A DNA stretch of 64,000 bases from Lewinellaceae bacterium (GTDB lineage: Bacteria; Bacteroidota; Bacteroidia; Chitinophagales; Saprospiraceae). The stretch is taken from NCBI GenBank assembly GCA_020636225.1, contig JACJYI010000009.1, positions 1-64,000 of the forward strand. Reading direction: 5' to 3'. A model generated the notes under the pieces. It made no database searches and had not been told where the DNA came from. It worked only from the letters and a program-made list of their open reading frames with translations. Below, piece by piece: positions 7,443 through 13,918 of this stretch; position 1 is the first letter of the stretch, and each line of letters starts with the position of its first letter. A program made the position numbers and the translations under genes.

Positions 7443-8006
7443 CTATCGATCATCCAGATGATCCATCCGAACCCTATGGCTCGCATAGAGCCTGCCTTCC
7501 TCAGGATCGATGGGATCCATGTGCTGATCGCAACAGAAGGCAGGGTCCTCGATCATGCTGAGGGTAAATTCCCGGATCTCCCTGCACAGTTCGGGCACAA
7601 TGGCCTGCAAGGGATCACTGAGCTCGATCGTCTGCGACTGGATGGCATCAATGGATACCGCATACAGAAAGATCTCCGGCAGGCGACCGAGTATGGTCAG
7701 TCCTTCGAGTAGGTCGCGGAGGCCGATATCGTGCGAGCTCAGGGCCTTGGGGAATTCCGCAGCAAAACGTGGATGCAAGCGCCGGACGGTTCCGGCAGGA
7801 CGCTTGTCCAGGGTCGCATCGATCATCACGACCTGATCCGCCTGTTCCAGGTGCTCCATCAGATGGAAGCCACCCGTGCCCCCATCCAGGACCACCACAC
7901 CCTCCGGCCAGGGCGAAGCTGCGAGTTCGCGAGCCACATGCACACCGACCCCTTCATCCCCCATGAGGACATTCCCGACACCGAGGATCAACACTTTTGC
8001 CTTCAT
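7443..8006 (-). CDS. hyaD: [NiFe]-hydrogenase maturation endopeptidase
   Basis: Protease of the HyaD/HupD/HybD family that removes the C-terminal extension of the hydrogenase large subunit once nickel is inserted. It starts with the family signature VLILGVGNVLMGDEGVGVHVA, in which the Glu binds nickel; VDALLD-type and later metal ligands are represented by MIDATLD and LSSHDIGLRDLL (Asp and His). The ATG at 8004-8006 is preferred; a GTG six bases upstream would overlap hyaC by 4 bp. Its C-terminal 40 residues are longer than usual and rich in His, Asp and Cys (CCDQHMDPIDPEE). Last gene of hyaABCD. Confidence 0.92.
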   Translation of the reverse strand: MKAKVLILGVGNVLMGDEGVGVHVARELAASPWPEGVVVLDGGTGGFHLMEHLEQADQVVMIDATLDKRPAGTVRRLHPRFAAEFPKALSSHDIGLRDLLEGLTILGRLPEIFLYAVSIDAIQSQTIELSDPLQAIVPELCREIREFTLSMIEDPAFCCDQHMDPIDPEEGRLYASHRVRMDHLDDR

Positions 8007-8008
8007 AT

Positions 8009-8716
8009 TCACACCTTTTCCTTTTCCCGGGTCTCTTCATGCTGGAAGGCTTCCTCTTCAATGAACTTCCATCCGCCCCCCATGGAGGAGATCTCGCCAC
8101 GGCCTTCTACATAGTCATGGTAGAACACCAGATAGACATGGACGATGGCGAAGAGGATAAAGAACCACATGGCGATATGATGCCATTGTCTCAGGGCAAA
8201 GTCGCCCCCAAAGAAAGCAGGTACCCAGGCAAACAGTCCGGCGATGAAGGAATCGGACATGGCCGCATACAACCCGAAGCCGGTGAAGACCTGGACCATA
8301 AAGGCGATGAAGGTCAGGAAGTAGATGAAACCGGCCAAGGGGTTATGCCCGACCGCCATGTGTTCCTTGTTCTTGGCCAGGAAGATATCGATCCGGATCA
8401 CTTCCCACATCTCCTTGAAAAAGGCCTTGCTGGTCGGAATGAAATTCTTCCAGTTGGCATATTTGTTCCCGACGAATCCCCAATAGATGCGGAACAGGAA
8501 ATTGAAAAAGAACAGGTACGCGGCTACGAAGTGGATATACCGCACCCATCCGAACCAATAGCTTTCATAGGCCTCCCCACCCGACCGAATGGCCGGCGGA
8601 TCGCCGATGATCAGGCCTGTAGCGATGAGGGCCAGGATGGCCAGCGCGTTGAGCCAGTGGTAGATCCGCACGGGGAGTTCCCAGACGAAGACACGGCGTA
8701 AGGCATGGGTTGACAT
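8009..8716 (-). CDS. hyaC: Ni/Fe-hydrogenase b-type cytochrome subunit
   Basis: A 235-residue di-heme membrane cytochrome b that anchors the hydrogenase heterodimer and passes electrons from H2 to quinone. Four or five hydrophobic helices are visible. Candidate heme ligands are His20 in RIYHWLNAL, the His in VRYIHFVAAYLF, and the pair in RQWHHIAMWFFILFAIVHVYLVFYHDYVEG; the last segment is the family signature. Length matches HyaC/HupC. It precedes hyaD with a 2 bp gap and follows hyaB after a 151 bp spacer, which contains a long-range imperfect inverted repeat (AGCTAGCCGGG / CCCGGCCAGCT). Confidence 0.93.
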   Translation of the reverse strand: MSTHALRRVFVWELPVRIYHWLNALAILALIATGLIIGDPPAIRSGGEAYESYWFGWVRYIHFVAAYLFFFNFLFRIYWGFVGNKYANWKNFIPTSKAFFKEMWEVIRIDIFLAKNKEHMAVGHNPLAGFIYFLTFIAFMVQVFTGFGLYAAMSDSFIAGLFAWVPAFFGGDFALRQWHHIAMWFFILFAIVHVYLVFYHDYVEGRGEISSMGGGWKFIEEEAFQHEETREKEKV

Positions 8717-8867
8717 GTCGTCAATATTTCGATGGTTGACAAAAGCAGCTAGCCGGGGACGTCGATGTGACTGTTCAGCTCGGGATGAGATGGTCTGTCG
8801 GGGGGATCCGCAGACCTCGTGTCAACCCGGCCAGCTGCACGTTCAAATTAATCCTTCACTCCTATGA

Positions 8868-10592
8868 TCATTCACCCACCACGCTGACCCGGCTCAGGTG
8901 CTGTCCTTCCTCATCATAGAGGTGGACCGCACAAGCCATGCAAGGGTCGAATGAGTGAATGGTTCGCAGGATCTCCACTGGACGTTCCGGATCAGCGACC
9001 GGGGTGTCCATCAAAGCGGCTTCATAGGCGGACCGTTGTCCGTTATGATCGCGTGGCGATCCATTCCAGGTGGTGGGCACCACCAGCTGGTAGTTGGCGA
9101 TCTTCTGGTCCTCGATCACGATCCAGTGACCCAGGGCACCCCGGGGGGCTTCGGTATGGCCGACGCCCATGGCCTGTGCCGGCCAGTGCTTGGGGTCGAA
9201 TTTCTCCGTATTGGCCATACGCGTATCGCCATTGCGGATATTGCCGATCAGGAGATTATAAAATTCCTGGGCCCAGTCGGCGACCAGGATGGATTCCAGT
9301 CCACGGGCGGCGGTGCGTCCGAGGGTGGAGAACAGGGCCGTCGCCGGTACACCCAGCTTGCTGAGGGTACTGTCGACCACCTCCTTATAGTCTTCGCGTC
9401 CGCGGGCATATCCCACCAGGACGCGAGCCAATGGCCCGACCTCCATGGCGTTGCCCTTCCAGCGCGGCGTCTTGAGATAGCTGTACTTGTCGGCCACATC
9501 CAGGTGCTCGTAGGGAGGCTTCGGACCGGTATACTTCAGGGTCGTCTCACCCTGCCAGGGGTGTTTCCCGACCTCGTTCCCCTCGGCGTAGGAATACCAG
9601 GAATTGGCAATGAACTCCTGCACCTGGGCGTCTTCGCGAAGATCGACCTCATAGACCTGGCTGAGGTCCTTGTTGAGGATGGCGCCGCTGGGGAACTTGT
9701 AACCGGCCACATCGCGATAACCGTTGGCCGACATGTCGCCGTACGCCAGATAGTTGCCCAGGCCTCCGCCAATGGCACCCCAGTCGAGATAGTAGGGGGC
9801 TACGGCCAGCAAGTCGGGGATGTACACCTGGTTGATAAATTCCTTCGCATCCTTCAGCAACTGGCCGACATATGCCAGGCGCTCGGCATTGATGGCCGAG
9901 GCGTCATCCAGACCGATGGCACAGGCCATACCGCCCACCAGATAGTTGGGGTGCGGGTTCTTGCCCCCGAAGATGGTGTGCACCTTGACGATCTCCTTCT
10001 GCCATTCCAGGGCTTCCAGGTAGTGCGCCAGGCCAATCAGGTTGATCTCGGCAGGCAGCTTGTAGGCCGGGTGGCCCCAGTAGCCATTGGCAAAAATGCC
10101 CAGCTGGCCACTGGCCACGAATTTCTTGATCCGCTTCTGCAGATCGGAGAAGTAACCCGGTGAGCTCTTGGGCCAGTTGGAAATGGATTGGGCGATCTCG
10201 GAGGTGGCTTTCGGATCGGCATCCAGGGCGGACACGACATCCACCCAGTCCATGGCATGCAAGTGATAGAAGTGGACCACGTGGTCGTGCATATACTGGG
10301 TGCAGAACATCAGGTTGCGCACCAGTTCAGCATTGGGCGGGATGGTGATGTCCAGCGCATCCTCCACGGCACGAACCGAGGCCAGGGAGTGCACAGTGGT
10401 GCAGACCCCGCACACCCGGCCGACAAAGGCCCAGGCATCGCGCGGGTCGCGACCTTTCAGGATCTCTTCCAACAAACGGACCATGGTCCCCGCCGAATAG
10501 GCATCGGTGACCTTGCCGTTCTCAATTTCTGCTTCCACCCGCAGATGTCCCTCGATACGGGTGATGGGATCTATGACCAGTCGTTCTGACAT
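8868..10592 (-). CDS. hyaB: Uptake [NiFe]-hydrogenase large subunit
   Basis: The 574-residue catalytic subunit. Both nickel-binding CxxC motifs are present: GRVCGVCTTVHSLASV (Cys61, Cys64) and SFDPCMACAVH (Cys551, Cys554). His557 is the expected processing site, leaving a 17-residue C-terminal peptide to be removed by HyaD. N-terminal IDPITRIEGHLRVE and GRDPRDAWAFVGR are typical of membrane-bound group 1 enzymes. It reacts with H2 at a NiFe(CN)2CO centre assembled by the Hyp proteins encoded on the other strand. Overall similarity to the Hyd-1/HoxG type is clear by eye; a formal subgroup call needs a tree. Confidence 0.95.
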   Translation of the reverse strand: MSERLVIDPITRIEGHLRVEAEIENGKVTDAYSAGTMVRLLEEILKGRDPRDAWAFVGRVCGVCTTVHSLASVRAVEDALDITIPPNAELVRNLMFCTQYMHDHVVHFYHLHAMDWVDVVSALDADPKATSEIAQSISNWPKSSPGYFSDLQKRIKKFVASGQLGIFANGYWGHPAYKLPAEINLIGLAHYLEALEWQKEIVKVHTIFGGKNPHPNYLVGGMACAIGLDDASAINAERLAYVGQLLKDAKEFINQVYIPDLLAVAPYYLDWGAIGGGLGNYLAYGDMSANGYRDVAGYKFPSGAILNKDLSQVYEVDLREDAQVQEFIANSWYSYAEGNEVGKHPWQGETTLKYTGPKPPYEHLDVADKYSYLKTPRWKGNAMEVGPLARVLVGYARGREDYKEVVDSTLSKLGVPATALFSTLGRTAARGLESILVADWAQEFYNLLIGNIRNGDTRMANTEKFDPKHWPAQAMGVGHTEAPRGALGHWIVIEDQKIANYQLVVPTTWNGSPRDHNGQRSAYEAALMDTPVADPERPVEILRTIHSFDPCMACAVHLYDEEGQHLSRVSVVGE

Positions 10593-10615
10593 GATGGTGA
10601 TACTTTAGGGGTGGT

Positions 10616-11740
10616 TCAAAGTTCCTTTTCCGATTCCTTACCTTCGGCAATGAGGTTGTTGATCAACTTCGACTTGCGCAGGTTGGTGCCAATGGCGTGA
10701 GCGGCGATACCGATGCCCGTGGCAGCGGCTGCGGCCAGTCCGATCTCATCGGCATCGGCCTCAATGCCGAACCCCGGAAAAGACTGCATACGGCGATAGA
10801 ATGGACCGGCATCCCAGAAGTTGGACTCACTGCAGCCGATGCAACCGTGGCCGGACTGGATAGGATAGCTGACCCCGTTGTTCCACTTGATGATGCCGCA
10901 GGAATTGTAGGTGCTTGGTCCCTTGCAACCCACCTTGTACAGACAGTAGCCTTTCTTGGCATTCTCGTCGTCGAAGGATTCGACGAACATCCCGGCATCA
11001 TAATACGGCCGGCGGTAGCAGCTGTCATGGACACGCTTGCTGTAGAATGCCTTGGGCCGTCCGGCGCCGTCCAGTTCGGGCAGCGTGCCAAAGGTGACCA
11101 CATGCACGATCACCCCGGCCATGACCTCGCCGATCGGCGGGCAACCTGGTACGCGAATGATGGGCTTGCCACTGACCAGCTTGTGGATCGGGGTGGCATG
11201 GGTGGGATTGGGCTTGGCCGCCTGGACGCAACCGTTGCAGGCGCAGGAGCCCCAGGCGATGATGGCCTTGGCCCCGGCCGCCGTTTCCTGAAGGATCTGC
11301 TCGGCAGACTTTCCACCGATGCAGCAATAGGCCCCATCCTCGCCGGTGGGAACGGAACCCTCCACGCAGAGGATATAATCACCGTAGTGGTCCTCCATGG
11401 TCTTGTGCATGGCCGCCTCGGCCGCATGTCCGGAAGCCGCCATCAGGGTCTCCGTGTAATCCAGGGAGATCTGATCGAGGATGATATCCGAGACGATGGG
11501 ATGGGAGGAGCGAATGAAGGATTCACTGCAGCAGGTACATTCCTGGAAATGCAGCCAGATCACCGGCAGGCGAGGTTTCGTCTCCATCGCCTTGGCGATC
11601 TGCGCGACCCCGCTGGACTCCAGACCCATATACGCCGCCAGGGTGGTGCATACCTTCATAAAGTCCCGGCGGGAGTGGCCCCTCGCCTTCAACTCCTCAA
11701 AATAGGTGGGACGAGTTCTGGTTGGAGGATCCTGGATCAT
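10616..11740 (-). CDS. hyaA: Uptake [NiFe]-hydrogenase small subunit, six-cysteine proximal cluster type
   Basis: Iron-sulfur subunit with a Tat signal (SRRDFMKVC) about 23 residues from the preferred ATG at 11738-11740 and a C-terminal membrane helix (GLAAAAATGIGIAAHAIG). Counting from the longer in-frame start at 11767, the proximal cluster region reads ECTCCSES (Cys77, 79, 80) with a further Cys pair at 148-149 (GAYCCIGG). The extra Cys in CTCC and the Cys in the second motif are the hallmark of the [4Fe-3S] cluster in oxygen-tolerant Hyd-1-like enzymes, where standard enzymes have CTGC. Distal (His247, Cys250, 275, 281) and medial (Cys290, 309, 312) ligands are all present. First gene of hyaABCD, divergent from hyp. 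Confidence 0.95.
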   Translation of the reverse strand: MIQDPPTRTRPTYFEELKARGHSRRDFMKVCTTLAAYMGLESSGVAQIAKAMETKPRLPVIWLHFQECTCCSESFIRSSHPIVSDIILDQISLDYTETLMAASGHAAEAAMHKTMEDHYGDYILCVEGSVPTGEDGAYCCIGGKSAEQILQETAAGAKAIIAWGSCACNGCVQAAKPNPTHATPIHKLVSGKPIIRVPGCPPIGEVMAGVIVHVVTFGTLPELDGAGRPKAFYSKRVHDSCYRRPYYDAGMFVESFDDENAKKGYCLYKVGCKGPSTYNSCGIIKWNNGVSYPIQSGHGCIGCSESNFWDAGPFYRRMQSFPGFGIEADADEIGLAAAAATGIGIAAHAIGTNLRKSKLINNLIAEGKESEKEL

Positions 11741-11759
11741 ACCTGAGACATTTAATAAG

Positions 11760-11806
11760 GTGAACAATGGGTCAATTCATTGGCCCAATTTAGGTCAATG
11801 GTTCAC
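11760..11806. promoter_or_regulatory. Long imperfect dyad in the hya/hyp divergent region
   Basis: GTGAAC at 11760-11765 pairs with GTTCAC at 11801-11806 around a 20 bp inner inverted repeat TGGGTCAAT-TC-ATTGGCCCA (11768-11787, 8 of 9 pairs). It lies 20 bp upstream of the preferred hyaA start and about 95 bp upstream of the start on the other strand, so it could control both directions. No known regulator is recognised. Confidence 0.4.
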
Positions 11807-11900
11807 TCCCCCCGGTTGACATCCATCAGGGATTGGCATGATCGTGGTCATTCAGCCCCTGATCGTCAGGCAGTTATCTTTCACCTCAAATTGCGCACAC

Positions 11901-12104
11901 ATGAAACAGCTCCTCGCTTTGATCGCTGTCGTCCTGCCAGGTATGGTGATGGCTCATCCCGGACACGGACATGATGATGGATGGTCCATCATCCACTACA
12001 TGTTCAACTACGAGCATGCCATTCCCCTGGCATTTGCCGTAGTGGTCGCCATCATCCTCTTTGCCCGGGTGAAGGGGACCAGGAAGATCCACAAGGACAT
12101 TTGA
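11901..12104 (+). CDS. Small His-rich single-span membrane protein, HupE-like N-terminus
   Basis: A 67-residue protein: signal peptide MKQLLALIAVVLPGMVMA, then a metal-binding-looking HPGHGHDD segment at the predicted mature N-terminus, a short linker, and one hydrophobic helix (PLAFAVVVAIILFA) before a basic tail. The signal plus AH-PGHGH start resembles HupE/UreJ nickel or cobalt transport proteins, but those have six or seven helices and this has one. It is 10 bp before hypA and begins the hyp run. A periplasmic nickel-binding or hydrogenase-associated role is inferred from context only. The ATG at 11901 is preferred to an upstream start that would put junk before the signal peptide. Confidence 0.7.
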   Translation: MKQLLALIAVVLPGMVMAHPGHGHDDGWSIIHYMFNYEHAIPLAFAVVVAIILFARVKGTRKIHKDI

Positions 12105-12114
12105 TGCGGAGACC

Positions 12115-12456
12115 ATGCATGAACTGTCCATAGCGATGAGTATCGTGGACATCGCCCGGGATGCCGTCGAGAAGGCAGGTGCCCGGGAGGTGGAACACAT
12201 CGAACTGGAGATCGGCCAACTGGCCGGGATCGAGTTGCCAGCGCTGGACTTTGCCTGGTCGGAAGCGGTGCGGGACAGTGTCCTGGCCCGAGCCACGCGG
12301 GAGATTCGCCACATCCCGGGAGAAGCCCGGTGCATGGAGTGCCAGACCACCTTTCCCATCCAGGCGCTGTACGAATCCTGTCCGACCTGCTCCAGTCCCT
12401 TTACCGACATCATCCATGGCAAGGAATTGAGGGTCCACGCCCTCACTGTTCATTAA
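12115..12456 (+). CDS. hypA: Hydrogenase nickel insertion protein HypA
   Basis: A 113-residue metallochaperone that, with HypB, delivers nickel to the hydrogenase large subunit. It begins MHELSIA, where His2 and the N-terminus bind nickel. It has the structural zinc site CMECQTTF and CPTCSSPF (two CxxC pairs, about residues 73-93). Length is normal. It lies 17 bp upstream of hypB and directly after the small His-rich membrane protein, so these are likely co-transcribed. Confidence 0.95.
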   Translation: MHELSIAMSIVDIARDAVEKAGAREVEHIELEIGQLAGIELPALDFAWSEAVRDSVLARATREIRHIPGEARCMECQTTFPIQALYESCPTCSSPFTDIIHGKELRVHALTVH

Positions 12457-12473
12457 CCTCAACCAACACCATT

Positions 12474-13247
12474 ATGTGTATCACTTGCGGATGCAGCGGC
12501 GACGGCCATCACCTGCACGGGCATGAAGGCCATGATCATGACCATTCAGCCGACCACCACCACGAACACCATGACCAGGACAGCCGGGTGATCACCCTCG
12601 AACAGGACATCCTGCACAAGAACCAGCTGCTGGCCGAGCGCAATCGCGGCTTCTTTGAAGCAAGGGGGATCACGGCCCTCAACCTGGTCAGTTCGCCGGG
12701 CTCCGGCAAGACCAGCATCCTCGAACGCACCCTGACGGATCTCTATCCCGCCCAACCCTGTGCCGTGATCGAAGGCGACCAGCAGACCAGCTGCGATGCC
12801 GACCGCATCAAGGCCACCGGGGCGCCCGTCGTGCAGATCAACACCGGCAAGGGGTGCCATCTCGACGCGGAGATGGTCCATGCCGCCGTCAAGCACGTGA
12901 AGCCGGCCCAGGACTCCCTGCTCTTCATCGAGAATGTGGGCAACCTGGTCTGCCCGGCCATGTTCGACCTGGGAGAATCCGCCCGGGTGATCATCATCTC
13001 CGTGACCGAGGGGGATGACAAGCCCCTGAAGTATCCCGACATGTTCCACTCGGCCAATATCTGCCTGATCAACAAGATCGACCTATTGCCCTATGTCAAC
13101 TTCAATGTCGACAAGATGATCGGCTATGCCCGGCAGGTCAGCCATATCGACCGATTCATCCAGGTGTCCGCCACTACCGGACAGGGGATGGAGGAGTGGT
13201 ATGCATGGCTGAAGGAGCAAGTGAATGTCGTGCAGGGAGTCGGATGA
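12474..13247 (+). CDS. hypB: Hydrogenase nickel incorporation GTPase HypB
   Basis: A 257-residue SIMIBI-class GTPase. The N-terminus has the high-affinity metal motif CITCGC followed by a stretch with 12 histidines within residues 12-33, so it can probably store as well as insert nickel. The P-loop reads SSPGSGKTS, then EGDQQTSCDADRI (Asp-rich switch region), GKGCHLDAEMV with the metal-site Cys and His, and NKIDLLPY for guanine recognition. The start at 12474 gives MCITCGC directly; earlier in-frame starts would overlap hypA. Downstream comes a 670 bp repeat region before hypF. Confidence 0.95.
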   Translation: MCITCGCSGDGHHLHGHEGHDHDHSADHHHEHHDQDSRVITLEQDILHKNQLLAERNRGFFEARGITALNLVSSPGSGKTSILERTLTDLYPAQPCAVIEGDQQTSCDADRIKATGAPVVQINTGKGCHLDAEMVHAAVKHVKPAQDSLLFIENVGNLVCPAMFDLGESARVIIISVTEGDDKPLKYPDMFHSANICLINKIDLLPYVNFNVDKMIGYARQVSHIDRFIQVSATTGQGMEEWYAWLKEQVNVVQGVG

Positions 13248-13276
13248 TCGGTGTTCGGTGTTCGGTGTTCGGTATT

Positions 13277-13307
13277 GGGTATTGGGTATTGGGTGAAGGG
13301 CGAAGGG
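13277..13307 (+). repeat. G-run heptad array (potential G-quadruplex) after hypB
   Basis: Five GGG runs at exactly 7-nt spacing (units GGGTATT, GGGTGAA, GGGCGAA), fitting the G3N1-7 x4 pattern. It lies 30 bp past the hypB stop on the coding strand. Confidence 0.75.
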
Positions 13308-13341
13308 TGAAATCGGAAATCGGAAGGCGGAAATCGGAAAT

Positions 13342-13397
13342 CGCCCGCCTGCCGGCGAGGCAGGGAAGGCGCCCGCGTGCCGGCGAGGCAGGGAAGG
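13342..13397. repeat. 28 bp tandem duplication
   Basis: Two adjacent copies of a GC-rich unit with one substitution, each holding the imperfect palindrome CCTGCC-GGCGA-GGCAGG. Confidence 0.8.
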
Positions 13398-13432
13398 CGG
13401 AAGAGGACCAACATCGAATAAACGATCAGGCA

Positions 13433-13525
13433 GCCCTGAAGGGGCGGAATCTCAAAGGGTTGGGCAACGCCCAACCAAAGGATGCACAAGATTTCCAAAG
13501 CCCTGAAGGGGCGAAATCCTGAGCG
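13433..13525. repeat. REP-like element with paired CCCTGAAGGGGCG motifs
   Basis: Two direct copies of GCCCTGAAGGGGCGRAATC flank a hairpin GGTTGGGC-AAC-GCCCAACC. The layout parallels the CCCCTACAGGGCC pair near 3575-3630, suggesting one dispersed family. Confidence 0.6.
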
Positions 13526-13918
13526 TGCTATTCACGAAGAAAACGCTTGTGAAAACGTTTAAAAAATACACTGGATCGGGACACCCACACCTGCGAAAAA
13601 GAGGGAAACCAGAAGTCGGATTCAAGTGGGAGTTTTTTGTTCACGCTGCGGATAGAATGACCCATCTGGGTAAGTCATGTTTCGAATTTTGGATTTATTT
13701 GGGATTTGAAATTTGTGATTTGAGATTTCAACCAGAAGCACCAAATAACAAGCACCAAATAACAAACAAATACCAAAATCCAATTTCAAATGTCCAAAAC
13801 AATACCGGTTTCGATCATTGATCATTCGTAATTCGAATTTATTTGTGATTTGAAATTTGTGATTTGTGATTTGAAATTTGTGATTTCCCCTCTCCCATCT
13901 TTGACCTGAACCCTTAGC

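Larger units (their letters stand above)
13250..13918. repeat. Repeat-filled spacer between hypB and hypF
   Basis: About 670 bp without a credible gene. In order: heptads GTGTTCG and GGGTATT/GGGTGAA with five G3 runs at a strict 7-nt period (13277-13307), and an AATCGGA array. Then a 28 bp tandem duplication containing CCTGCCGGCGAGGCAGG (13342-13369 and 13370-13397), and a REP-like element with two copies of GCCCTGAAGGGGCGRAATC (from 13433 and 13500) around a GGTTGGGC/GCCCAACC hairpin (13458-13476). Last come ATTTGTG/ATTTGAA heptads (13841-13889). Whether transcription crosses it is unknown. Confidence 0.8.

Noticed and set aside
13525..13821. 98-codon plus-strand ORF between hypB and hypF
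   Set aside because: Its second half is translated from ATTTGTG/CCAAATAAC-type intergenic repeats and no family resemblance is seen.
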